Source of the DNA: Deltaproteobacteria bacterium
Lineage (GTDB): Bacteria > Bdellovibrionota_B > Oligoflexia > Oligoflexales > Bog-1112
DNA length: 64,000 nt
Direction of reading: 5' to 3'
Assembly: GCA_016186945.1 (NCBI GenBank)
Contig: JACPKR010000033.1
Span: forward strand, 1 to 64,000
Shown here: piece by piece, positions 36,472 through 44,941 of the stretch
Layout of the letters: each line of letters starts with the position of its first letter
How positions within the stretch are numbered: position 1 is the stretch's first letter
The notes under the pieces: model-generated
Told to the model about the DNA's origin: nothing
Database searches by the model: none
What the model saw: the letters and a program-made list of their open reading frames with translations, nothing else
Translations under genes and position numbers: made by a program

Positions 36472-36756
36472 TTATTTCTTTTTTTCCGAAGGCTTGGTGG
36501 TTTGCTCACGTGTGAGCGTAAGACCTTTGATTTTCACCAATTTCTTAGCCGTCTGGGAAAGTTGCGCGCCTTTACTGAACCAGTACTTTGTACGTTCTTC
36601 ATCAATCTGAATGGCCGAAGGTTCTATGTTAGGGTCATAATAACCTAATTTTTCAATGAATTGGCCATCCCGAGCCGATTTGTGATCGGACACGACCAGG
36701 TGAAAAAAGGAACGATTCCTTGTCCCTCGTCTCTGCAATCGAATATGAACCGCCAT
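36472..36756 (-). CDS. rpsP: 30S ribosomal protein S16
   Basis: 94 residues from the ATG at 36756. VHIRLQRRGTRNRSFFHLVVSD at the start, the RDGQFIEKLGYYDPN motif and a Lys-rich tail identify bS16. It is the first gene of rpsP-rimM-trmD; ffh is not upstream, where a divergent gene begins instead. The tandem 23-bp array starts 6 bp after its stop codon. Confidence 0.95.
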   Translation of the reverse strand: MAVHIRLQRRGTRNRSFFHLVVSDHKSARDGQFIEKLGYYDPNIEPSAIQIDEERTKYWFSKGAQLSQTAKKLVKIKGLTLTREQTTKPSEKKK

Positions 36757-36928
36757 GATAGATGCTCCCAAATTCTAACTTGAAGTTAGCCAGTTTACCT
36801 GATTTCATCTCGAAAACAAGTTTGGTAGCATAAAATTTCAATGTTTGCTAGACCGTTTCGTTCCCCTTCCCCGCGTACGGGGCATGATAGAATGCCTATA
36901 TTGGCTTTACAGGAAAGGTAATTACGGC

Positions 36929-38197
36929 ATGAAAAAACTCTTATTTTCCCTGTGGATCTTTCAGTTCGCCTCACTTCTTAATGCGGCGACGGTTTCAAGC
37001 GTCACGGCGGAACTCGAGGGCGATTACGAGAGCATCTTTCTGAGCATTACAATTTCAGATGCAAAGGCTACCGAAAGCACCTCGACCGTAGAAGCAGAAC
37101 TTTATAAGCACGTTGCCATTCGCCTTCCCAGCTCGGGAGACGACACCAACCCCATCCAATTCGGTACCCCTAGCAGCAAGCTCAGCGAGAAAATTAACGA
37201 CTACTTCTATTGGGAAGGAGTCTCTGCCAAGGCATCTGACCCCGACGCCAATGGAGTGCGCACCCTCACCATCGAAGCTCGCGTTAAAGCGAATACAACA
37301 ATTGCCAGTCCGAAGACTCTATCTGGCATTAAAGAAAGTGACGGATCCATAAAACTAGAAGTCGGCTTTAAAAAAGTGGCGGACGCAACGGCTGCGACCT
37401 TTAAACCCTTTGTGACGAAGATCATCATCGGTGGACCCAACGCTGCCCCGAGCAGCTTTACTGTGAGTGCCGACGACAAGAGCCTCATCGTAACGTGGAC
37501 TAAGGAAGACATCACCTACACCGATGGGACCAACAAACGTACCCCTAGCCGGGTTCTGATCATGGTCTTCAATACGGGCGCAGGCAATCCCTCCCTCAAA
37601 GCTTATGCAGGAAAGAAGGAAAACAACGATACAAGAGAAGTTAGCTGCAAGTACAACTCAGGTTCCGAAGACTGCATCGACTGCAGCGGTCTAACGGTCG
37701 AAGGAGAGACGTTTGTCTTCCTGGATGCGGACGGTGCACAATACCAGGGAAACTCCGACATTCAATTCTGGGCAGCAAAAAGCAACAACGGCTTTTTCAG
37801 AATTCCAGAACTCACCCCGAATGTCGAGTACACTACTGTCTTGCAGTATGAGAAAGGGTCTACACGGACCAAGTGCAAAACAGAAAAACCGATAGAGACT
37901 TTTAGCCTTGCTGAGTTGAACGGAGGTCAAGAGGGCAAACTTGGCGACCCTCGCTGTTTTGTCGTTTCAGCAGCCTATGGGTCATCGCTTGCCAAGGAGG
38001 TCGATACCTTCCGTTGGGCGAGGGATAGGTTTCTTCTCACGTCATCATGGGGGCCTAAGTTTGTGGACTGGTATTACGACCACAGTCAGCCTTTGGCGGA
38101 TGCGATCAAGGAGTTTCCGGTTCTGCAGATGATCTTTCGAGCACTGTTATGGCCAGTGGCTGGCCTCCTGAACCTGCTTCGATATTTCCTCAGCTAG
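36929..38197 (+). CDS. secreted protein with C-terminal CFI-box domain
   Basis: 422 residues from the ATG at 36929 (AGGAAAGG upstream). Signal peptide 1-19 (LLFSLWIFQFASLLNA). Middle: beta-rich, Thr/Ser-rich, with an Fn3-like segment (APSSFTVSADDKSLIVTW) and a four-Cys cluster near residues 245-255 (SCKY, DCIDCSG). C-terminus: CFVVSAAYGSSLAKEV, then RDRFLL, WYYDHSQPLAD and a hydrophobic tail, matching the CFI-box C-terminal region common in deltaproteobacterial secreted proteins. Probably envelope anchored; function unknown. Confidence 0.72.
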   Translation: MKKLLFSLWIFQFASLLNAATVSSVTAELEGDYESIFLSITISDAKATESTSTVEAELYKHVAIRLPSSGDDTNPIQFGTPSSKLSEKINDYFYWEGVSAKASDPDANGVRTLTIEARVKANTTIASPKTLSGIKESDGSIKLEVGFKKVADATAATFKPFVTKIIIGGPNAAPSSFTVSADDKSLIVTWTKEDITYTDGTNKRTPSRVLIMVFNTGAGNPSLKAYAGKKENNDTREVSCKYNSGSEDCIDCSGLTVEGETFVFLDADGAQYQGNSDIQFWAAKSNNGFFRIPELTPNVEYTTVLQYEKGSTRTKCKTEKPIETFSLAELNGGQEGKLGDPRCFVVSAAYGSSLAKEVDTFRWARDRFLLTSSWGPKFVDWYYDHSQPLADAIKEFPVLQMIFRALLWPVAGLLNLLRYFLS

Positions 38198-38199
38198 GG

Positions 38200-39507
38200 C
38201 TAGATTTCGATTTCTTTCCGCAATTTGAAGATTCCGTACAGATTTATCACAACTAGACATGCTCCCGAGATGGACATGATGGTGAGGGCTTTGGTTTGAT
38301 CTACGTAGGAGAACACGATGAACGCAATCGTTGCGTAGATGTGATAGACCGCACTACCCCATCGCGGCGAGAGAAATTTGGCGCACTTCAAACCGACAAC
38401 AAAGAAGGCGATGATCGTCGAATAGCCAAGGAGGAAAAGGAAAAACGGCATGAAGAAATTCATATAGGGAAAATATCGAGCCAGGGCGGTCTGTACAAGA
38501 TAAGCTGCAGAAATAGGTTCCTGCCACACGCCTGTCACGAAAACAAGCAAGGTGCTTAGAGAACAGATCACGAACGTGTCCAGAAAAATGCCAAAAATAG
38601 CAAGGCTAGCCTGTTGCTTCGGGTCCGCCTCTCTGCCCTCTGCCTGTACCACTGACGCATAACCAACACCTATGTCGCCCGTATAGCTTCCCCGCGCCAT
38701 ACCCTGCGAGATCGTCAACAAAACCCCGCTTCCTGCAAAGGCCCCCACAGCGGCGTGTCCGCTAAATGCTGTGCGGATCAATTCGCCAAACGCGGGCACA
38801 ATCTTTTCGCTGTTTTGAAAAAGCACCCAGGAGCTCATGATGAGGAAGGAAACGATAAAAAGAGGGATCATAACGCTGCTCAATTTTCCAACACGATCGA
38901 CCCCGCCTGCCGCTGCGTAAAAGACTAAGAAGAGAAGGCCGGCCACGACTAAGCCATGAGGGACCTCAAAATTTGTGACAATACTGTCCGTGACAACGTT
39001 GAACATGTAAATTTCGGTGCCATAAATCGCCAGGAAAACGGCGACCAAGACCGGAACCAAACGGGTGCGGAACACTCGCTGTAAATAAAACATCGGCCCA
39101 CCGTTATACCCACCGACAGCGTCCGGAATGCGAAACTTCACTCCCAGGTACACTTCGCTGTATTTGATCAACATCCCCAAAAAAGCAGCTACCCAGATCC
39201 AAAATATCGCCCCAGGCCCCCCTATCTGCACAGCGGTGCAAACTGCGACAATATTGCCAACCCCGATGCAACCGCCTATAGAAGCAAAGAAGGCACTAAG
39301 GGGATGGACACCCCGCTCCTCGGGATGGGATGCTTTGGAGCCAAGCATGGAGAAAAAAAGCTCTGTGACCTTGTGAAATTTGAGAAGTTGGGCGAAGCGA
39401 AATCTGAGAGTCAGGTACGTTCCCAAGAGAGCAATTAAAGTAAAACCGAGATAGCTCCAAAGAAAATTGTCGAGCAGCGCCAAATAGGCAAAAAAAGTGT
39501 CAAGCAT
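38200..39507 (-). CDS. AGCS-family sodium:amino-acid symporter
   Basis: 435 residues from the ATG at 39507; the upstream frame reads through repeat A and is rejected. About eleven transmembrane helices. Family marks: FASIGGCIGVGNIVAV, GGYNGGPMFYLQ and, in place of the usual RGxFSNEAGxGSA, the sequence GMARGSYTGDIGVGYAS. It imports alanine or glycine with Na+ in typical members; the altered motif suggests a divergent subgroup. It converges on the CFI-box gene with a 2-bp gap. Confidence 0.85.
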   Translation of the reverse strand: MLDTFFAYLALLDNFLWSYLGFTLIALLGTYLTLRFRFAQLLKFHKVTELFFSMLGSKASHPEERGVHPLSAFFASIGGCIGVGNIVAVCTAVQIGGPGAIFWIWVAAFLGMLIKYSEVYLGVKFRIPDAVGGYNGGPMFYLQRVFRTRLVPVLVAVFLAIYGTEIYMFNVVTDSIVTNFEVPHGLVVAGLLFLVFYAAAGGVDRVGKLSSVMIPLFIVSFLIMSSWVLFQNSEKIVPAFGELIRTAFSGHAAVGAFAGSGVLLTISQGMARGSYTGDIGVGYASVVQAEGREADPKQQASLAIFGIFLDTFVICSLSTLLVFVTGVWQEPISAAYLVQTALARYFPYMNFFMPFFLFLLGYSTIIAFFVVGLKCAKFLSPRWGSAVYHIYATIAFIVFSYVDQTKALTIMSISGACLVVINLYGIFKLRKEIEI

Positions 39508-39596
39508 GGATGGTTCCCAAGAAAGATTGTGGCTGAACTCGGCAAGATCGCCTTTCTTTGGGGGGCCGTCAAGGATTTTTCCAGAGTTCCCGTAAT

Positions 39597-39730
39597 GCGT
39601 AAGCCACTTGGGGCAAGGAGGTGGTTTGGAGGAAACTGCGCAGCTGGTTCCTCCAAGAATTACCTTGAGGGAAACCATCTGCGAAGTTTTCCCTCAAACT
39701 CCCTTCCTTGCTATTGCCCCTAGTGGCAGC
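39597..39730 (+). repeat. dispersed repeat A, copy 4
   Basis: Left terminal repeat GCGTAAGCCACTTGGGGCAA, core arm and dyad as in the other copies, then a different inner arm (TTGAGGGAAA facing TTTCCCTCAAA) and a degraded right end (TTGCCCCTAGTGGC). It lies between the divergent symporter and exonuclease genes, in the promoter region of both. Confidence 0.85.
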
Positions 39731-39773
39731 TTGTGTAAAAATACGTTTCTCCTGGAAAAGAAAGCGGATTGTG

Positions 39774-40463
39774 ATGTCAGCTCTCGATTATTCCGTCTTT
39801 AAGTTTGTCTTTTTCCCTTCCCTTGAAGAGTCTCGAGGTGAAGAGTCGTCACAAGACTTGCGTCTGCGCCGTGCCATACGCTTCAGTCTTGATAGTCAGG
39901 ACGACTTTCGTTCCTACCCTTTCGTCGTATTCGACCTAGAGACAACGGGTCTGGACAGCAACCGGGACAAGATTCTAGAAATCGGCGCACAGAAAATCGT
40001 CGGCTTCTCGGTCGTTGATGAAATGTCGACGCTTATCTCAGCCAAGATCCCGCCCTCGGCCCTGGCCACTGTCGAGCGAATTTCAGGCATCACACCGGAT
40101 ATGCTGACGGGGCAACCTAGCGTTGAGGAAGTTTTGCCTCGGTTCCTGGAATTCATAAAAGGTTCCATTCTCGTCGCCCATAATGCCTCCTTCGATATGG
40201 GGTTCATTCGGGCGGAGTGCCTCCGTCAGGGAGTTGAACTGGATTGGCCCGTCTTTTGTACCCTTAAAATGGCTCGGGAAATCCTTGCCCGTCTGGCGCG
40301 GAAGAATCTTGATACTCTCGCCGAACATTACGGTTTTTCATTTGAAGCCCGCCACAGGTCCATCGGTGACGTCAAGGTTACCGTGGCAGTGTTGCGTGAA
40401 TTGTTGATGAAGGAAGCGTCGCACCTACTGAAGTGGGCGGATATGTCACCTTATAGAGCATAG
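39774..40463 (+). CDS. DnaQ-type 3'-5' exonuclease
   Basis: 229 residues from the ATG at 39774. DEDDh exonuclease: Exo [10 protein letters not shown] near residue 53, Exo [15 protein letters not shown], Exo [13 protein letters not shown]. This matches DNA polymerase III epsilon-like proofreading exonucleases. The first 45 residues are an extra, charged extension with no known domain, and no polymerase or GIY-YIG domain is attached. It lies 5 bp before the carboxylase operon and may be read with it. Confidence 0.85.
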   Translation: MSALDYSVFKFVFFPSLEESRGEESSQDLRLRRAIRFSLDSQDDFRSYPFVVFDLETTGLDSNRDKILEIGAQKIVGFSVVDEMSTLISAKIPPSALATVERISGITPDMLTGQPSVEEVLPRFLEFIKGSILVAHNASFDMGFIRAECLRQGVELDWPVFCTLKMAREILARLARKNLDTLAEHYGFSFEARHRSIGDVKVTVAVLRELLMKEASHLLKWADMSPYRA

Positions 40464-40468
40464 GATCC

Positions 40469-42076
40469 ATGGTGAAGATCGACAGTGCTATCAAAACGTC
40501 CCAGCCAGAATTTAAAGCGCAATACAAATTTAACTTGAACAGTGTTGAAACCCTCCAGACTCTCATAGCAGAAGCCAAGCTAGGGGGCGGGGAACGTGCG
40601 ATCGCATCTCAAAATCAACGCGGTAAATTAACGGCACGCCAGCGTATCGAAACCTTGCTTGATAAAGACAGCTTCTTTCTGGAACTTTCGCCACTTGCCG
40701 GTCATAAGCTTTACAAAGACGCAGTCCCAGGGGCTAGCCTCGTAACCGGGGTTGGACAGATTAACGGCACACTTTGCATGCTTGTTGCCAACGACCAGAC
40801 AGTAAAAGGGGGGACCTACTACCCGATCACAGTCAAGAAGCACTTGCGCGCACAAGAAATTGCTCAGAAGAACAAACTGCCCTGCATCTATCTTGTCGAT
40901 TCAGGAGGAGCGTTTCTTCCCATGCAGGATGAAGTCTTCCCTGATCGCGATCATTTCGGTCGCATCTTCTACAATCAGGCGACGATGAGCGCAGAGGGGA
41001 TACCGCAAATTTCCGTCGTCCACGGCTTCTGCACTGCTGGGGGCGCCTACATTCCCGCAATGAGCGATCAGAGCATCATCGTTCGCAACACAGGGACCAT
41101 CTTCCTGGGAGGCCCTCCTCTTGTGAAGGCCGCAACGGGGGAAGAAGTCAGTGCGGAAGATCTTGGGGGCGCCTACGTTCACACGTCTATAAGTGGGGTG
41201 GCTGACCACATTGCGGAAGATGACGAGCACGCTTTGGGGATCCTTAGAGACCTTGTGTCTCACCTGGGCAGACGACAGCAGGCTCCTGTGAAACTGAAAG
41301 AACCAGCCTTTCCCGCTTACGATCCGGATGAATTGCTCGGTATTCCGCCTATAGACGCGAGCAAAGCTTTTGACGTCCGAGAAGTGATAGCACGAATTGT
41401 AGACGCCTCGGAACTTTTCGAATTCAAGAAAGACTATGGATCAACGCTCGTCTGCGGTTTTGCCAACATCTCTGGAATTCCCGTCGGAATTCTGGCAAAC
41501 AATGGAGTCCTCTTTTCCGAAAGCGCCTTGAAAGGTGCCCATTTTATTGAACTGTGCTGCCAGGAACATGTACCACTGCTTTTTCTGCAAAACATCACAG
41601 GATTCATGGTCGGGAAAAAGTATGAGCATGAGGGTATTGCCAAGCACGGAGCCAAGTTGGTTCACGCTGTGGCAAACGCGCGGGTTCCCAAGTTAAGCAT
41701 GGTCATCGGGGGAAGTTACGGCGCCGGGAACTATGGGATGTGTGGACGAGCATACGACCCAAGCTTTCTTTTCACGTGGCCTTCATCACGCATCGCTGTG
41801 ATGGGAGGGGTTCAAGCTTCCATGGTTCTTGTCACTGTAAAGGAACAGCAGCTTCAAGCTCAAGGGAAGACGTTCGATGAAGGAGAAAGGGAAGAATTGC
41901 GACAGAGTATCCTTCGTAAATACGATCTGGAAAGCAGCCCGTACTACGCAACTGCTCGACTCTGGGATGACGGCATCATCGACCCCCGGCAAAGTCGGGA
42001 TGTTTTAGCTAAGGCTTTAGCTTCCACCCTTCATCACGACTGGAACCGGACAGCATTTGGAATTTTCAGAATGTAG
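40469..42076 (+). CDS. acyl-CoA carboxylase carboxyltransferase (beta) subunit, MccB/AtuC-like
   Basis: 535 residues, the size of the methylcrotonyl/geranyl-CoA carboxylase beta subunit. Signatures: [15 protein letters not shown] near residue 50, [46 protein letters not shown] and [16 protein letters not shown]. It transfers CO2 from carboxybiotin to a branched acyl-CoA. The biotin-carrying alpha subunit is encoded at 44938. The set with AtuA and a hydratase points to leucine/isovalerate (Liu) or acyclic terpene (Atu) degradation; the substrate cannot be settled from sequence alone. Confidence 0.88.
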   Translation: MVKIDSAIKTSQPEFKAQYKFNLNSVETLQTLIAEAKLGGGERAIASQNQRGKLTARQRIETLLDKDSFFLELSPLAGHKLYKDAVPGASLVTGVGQINGTLCMLVANDQTVKGGTYYPITVKKHLRAQEIAQKNKLPCIYLVDSGGAFLPMQDEVFPDRDHFGRIFYNQATMSAEGIPQISVVHGFCTAGGAYIPAMSDQSIIVRNTGTIFLGGPPLVKAATGEEVSAEDLGGAYVHTSISGVADHIAEDDEHALGILRDLVSHLGRRQQAPVKLKEPAFPAYDPDELLGIPPIDASKAFDVREVIARIVDASELFEFKKDYGSTLVCGFANISGIPVGILANNGVLFSESALKGAHFIELCCQEHVPLLFLQNITGFMVGKKYEHEGIAKHGAKLVHAVANARVPKLSMVIGGSYGAGNYGMCGRAYDPSFLFTWPSSRIAVMGGVQASMVLVTVKEQQLQAQGKTFDEGEREELRQSILRKYDLESSPYYATARLWDDGIIDPRQSRDVLAKALASTLHHDWNRTAFGIFRM

Positions 42077-42087
42077 AAAGGCGATTT

Positions 42088-43929
42088 ATGAAACGCAAGC
42101 AGCCTCTCAAAATAGGAAATGCGGGCGGATATTGGGGAGATGACCCTACAGCACTGAAGCGCCAGGTAAGCAAAGGAAAGTTGGACTACATCACGATCGA
42201 CTTTCTCGCAGAAATCACTATGTCCATCATGCAGAAGCAGTTCCAGCGAGACCCGACGCAGGGCTATGCGTACGATTTCCTAGGTATGATTAAGGATGTT
42301 CTTCCGCAGCTCCTTGCCAATAAGACACGCCTGATAACAAATGCCGGAGGAATCAACCCGCAAGCTTGTGCCAAAGCTATTCTGGACCTTGCCAAGACGA
42401 TGGGACTTTCCCCCCGAATTGCAGTTGTCTATGGAGACAACATCCTGGGGAACATCGACGACCTTGAGAGACAAGGTGCCAACTTTCGCAATATGGAGAC
42501 CGGAGAAAATTTCTCCCACATCCGCAAAAACCTCGAAGCTGCGAACGTCTATTTCGGTGCCACTCCCGTTGTCGAGGCACTCAGACGCTGGCAACCGGAC
42601 ATTATCATCACAGGACGTGTCACCGACACGGGGATCACCCTTGCTCCCATGATTTACGAATTTGGTTGGGAGCTGAACGACTGGGACAAACTCGCCAGCG
42701 GAATTATTGCTGGCCACACCTTGGAATGCGGGGCACAGGCGACAGGAGGAAATTTCTCGGACTGGGAACTCGTGGAAAACTTCAACGAAATCGGGTTCCC
42801 AATTGCTGAAGTGAACCCAGACGGCAGCTTCGTGCTCACCAAACACGAGGAGACAGGAGGTTTGGTCAGTGTTAACACCGTTCGTGAACAGGTGTTCTAC
42901 GAAATGGGCGATCCCAAGAGTTATATTACACCCGACGTCGTTGCGGATTTCTCCACCATTCGCCTGCATCAGGAAGAAAAAAACCGCGTCCTCGTCAGTG
43001 GAATCAGGGGCTATGAACCGACGCCCCTTTACAAAATATCTATGGCCTATCAGGAAGGATTCCGTTGCAGTGGCACTATCCTCATTTCAGGCCCCTTCGC
43101 AAGGAAGAAGGCGGAACGTTTTGCGAGCATCTTCTGGAAACGCTGGGGTGACAATCCCCCCTTCGATGAAGTCAGCACGGAATATGTCGGCTGGAACTCC
43201 TGCCATCGCTCACTCGGACATGCAGAAGAAGGTGCGGAAATTCTCCTCCGGCTCGGCGTACGGTCCAAGAAGGAGTCCCTCGTGAAAGCCTTCCGACGGA
43301 TGATTGCCCCACTCGTATTAAGCGGCCCTCCCGGAGTTAGCGTACTGGCAGAAGGCTTGGGAAAAGTTCAGTCCGTCATCGGTTACTGGCCCGCTCTTAT
43401 TTCCAAAGAGCTTGTGACACCAAAAATTGCTCTTGTCGAAGATCTTGCCAACACAGAAGCAAACGTGGCTATACCCCTGATGGGATCCTTCTCACTATCC
43501 ACCCACCCCGATCAGGTTGCGGAATCTCCTTCACAAAATCTTGCAGAGTTTCTTGCCGAGCTAAACCAAGCAGACAGTTTTCCACTTTACCGCATTTGTC
43601 TGGCACGGAGTGGAGACAAAGGAGATACGGCTAATATCGGAGTGCTCGCTCGCAGCGAGAAAGCCTATGCGTTTCTGAAAGAATACCTTAGTGCCCAACG
43701 TGTTAAGGACTGGTTCCAGGAACTATGTCACGGGAAGGTTTCGCGTTATTCACTCGATGGCCTCCTCGGGTTGAATTTTCTGCTCGAAAAAAGTTTGGGG
43801 GGTGGAGGAAGCCGGACACTCAGGGCCGATGCTCAAGGAAAAACATTCTCCCAAGCTGTCCTGCGTCAAAAAGTTGTCATCCCCCGCGACGTTCTTAACG
43901 ATGTCAGCAGCAATCCATGGCGACCCTAG
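42088..43929 (+). CDS. AtuA family protein (DUF1446)
   Basis: 613 residues. The N-terminal DUF1446 region opens IGNAGGYWGDDP and includes LITNAGGINPQACA, TGRVTDTG and LECGAQATGGNFSDW. A C-terminal AtuA-like domain has SGDKGDTANIGVLAR. In Pseudomonas the family belongs to acyclic terpene utilisation, and relatives occur beside methylcrotonyl-CoA carboxylases. The biochemical role is not established. It follows mccB-like by 11 bp. The stop codon is 9 bp before a repeat A copy. Confidence 0.87.
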   Translation: MKRKQPLKIGNAGGYWGDDPTALKRQVSKGKLDYITIDFLAEITMSIMQKQFQRDPTQGYAYDFLGMIKDVLPQLLANKTRLITNAGGINPQACAKAILDLAKTMGLSPRIAVVYGDNILGNIDDLERQGANFRNMETGENFSHIRKNLEAANVYFGATPVVEALRRWQPDIIITGRVTDTGITLAPMIYEFGWELNDWDKLASGIIAGHTLECGAQATGGNFSDWELVENFNEIGFPIAEVNPDGSFVLTKHEETGGLVSVNTVREQVFYEMGDPKSYITPDVVADFSTIRLHQEEKNRVLVSGIRGYEPTPLYKISMAYQEGFRCSGTILISGPFARKKAERFASIFWKRWGDNPPFDEVSTEYVGWNSCHRSLGHAEEGAEILLRLGVRSKKESLVKAFRRMIAPLVLSGPPGVSVLAEGLGKVQSVIGYWPALISKELVTPKIALVEDLANTEANVAIPLMGSFSLSTHPDQVAESPSQNLAEFLAELNQADSFPLYRICLARSGDKGDTANIGVLARSEKAYAFLKEYLSAQRVKDWFQELCHGKVSRYSLDGLLGLNFLLEKSLGGGGSRTLRADAQGKTFSQAVLRQKVVIPRDVLNDVSSNPWRP

Positions 43930-43938
43930 CAAACCAGG

Positions 43939-44080
43939 GCGTAACCCGTAAGGCATTTGGGGCAAATAGGGAGAGGGGGGTTTGGGGGGGCGAGTGAAGC
44001 GTCGCCTCCCCCGGATTTCTTGGAGGAACCAGCTGCGCAGTTTCCTCCAAACCACCTCCTTGCCCCAAGTGGCTTACGCA
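43939..44080 (-). repeat. dispersed repeat A, copy 5 (complete, inside an operon)
   Basis: Left end carries a small duplication (GCGTAACCCGTAAGGCATTTGG); right end is TTGCCCCAAGTGGCTTACGC, with a G-rich arm and dyad as in copy 1. It sits between the AtuA-like gene and the enoyl-CoA hydratase gene, all on the plus strand, so it must be transcribed if the operon is continuous. Confidence 0.88.
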
Positions 44081-44107
44081 TCTGCGAGACGAGACACGGA
44101 GATCATC

Positions 44108-44941
44108 ATGAAACCTGAATCAGTACTATTGGAATTCCACCCCATCGACCCGTCCGAAAGGTTCACCTACGCAAGCATCACATTGAACCGACCAGACAAG
44201 GCAAACGCTTTAAACGGTGACATGCTCAAGCGTTTACGAGAGTCTTTTGCAAGTGTTGCTGAGGCCGATCATTGCCGTTTCCTAATCATACGCAACAATG
44301 GCAAACACTTTAGTGCCGGAGCAGATTTGGAATGGATGAAGTCGTCTGCTGAACTTTCCTACGAAGAGAATTTGCAAGACGCCGAACGCTTAAGCCAAGT
44401 TTTTGACGCGCTTTTTCAGCTCGAAGTTCCCACAATTGCTGTTGTAAGGGGGTTAGCTTACGGTGGAGCTTTGGGACTGATAGCCTGTTGCGACTTTGCG
44501 ATAGCTAGCGAAGCTAGTAAATTCAGTCTGAGTGAGGTGAAGCTTGGTCTGCTACCTGCTGTTATCCTGCCTTTCTTGAGTTTCAAGATGCAGGCGTCCA
44601 CATTGCGCAGGGTCGCTTTGACGGCAGAGGTATTTTCTGCAGAGGATGCCTGCAAAGCGGGCTTGGTGACTCTTGTTAGCCCTGAGGACAAATTGAGTGA
44701 CTACATGCAGACTCTCACCACTCAGCTTTTGCAAGGGGGGCCACACGCGCACCGGCGACTCAAAAACTTGCTCGGCTTGTTGACGAAGGAAAGGCAGAGC
44801 TGGTCAACTTTGCAGAAGTCTTGCTACCAAACCATAGCTAAAGCACGCACAGGGGAGGAAGGACAGCACGGTCTCTCTTCCTTCTTGTCCGGGAAAAAAC
44901 CTGCCTGGGTGCAAACCATGACAAACCTGGATCGTATATGA
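44108..44941 (+). CDS. enoyl-CoA hydratase, methylglutaconyl-CoA hydratase-like
   Basis: 277 residues from the ATG at 44108 with GGAG upstream; the longer frame runs through repeat A. Crotonase fold: NNGKHFSAGADLEWMKS (oxyanion hole and LiuC-like ADLxWM), then VRGLAYGGALGLIACCDFAIAS and SEVKLGLLPAVI. A Glu after the VKLGL turn is absent: LLPAVILPFL gives no obvious catalytic Glu. In the Liu/Atu pathway it hydrates 3-methylglutaconyl- or isohexenylglutaconyl-CoA. It overlaps the next gene by 4 bp. Confidence 0.85.
   Translation: MKPESVLLEFHPIDPSERFTYASITLNRPDKANALNGDMLKRLRESFASVAEADHCRFLIIRNNGKHFSAGADLEWMKSSAELSYEENLQDAERLSQVFDALFQLEVPTIAVVRGLAYGGALGLIACCDFAIASEASKFSLSEVKLGLLPAVILPFLSFKMQASTLRRVALTAEVFSAEDACKAGLVTLVSPEDKLSDYMQTLTTQLLQGGPHAHRRLKNLLGLLTKERQSWSTLQKSCYQTIAKARTGEEGQHGLSSFLSGKKPAWVQTMTNLDRI

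Noticed and set aside
36212-36509. Long minus-strand frames encoding repeated HPAAFIFVIPRHSYLSS-type peptides
   Set aside because: They come from the 23-bp tandem array, which has no stop in any minus frame. No ribosome-binding site or family match; rimM and rpsP have proper starts outside it.
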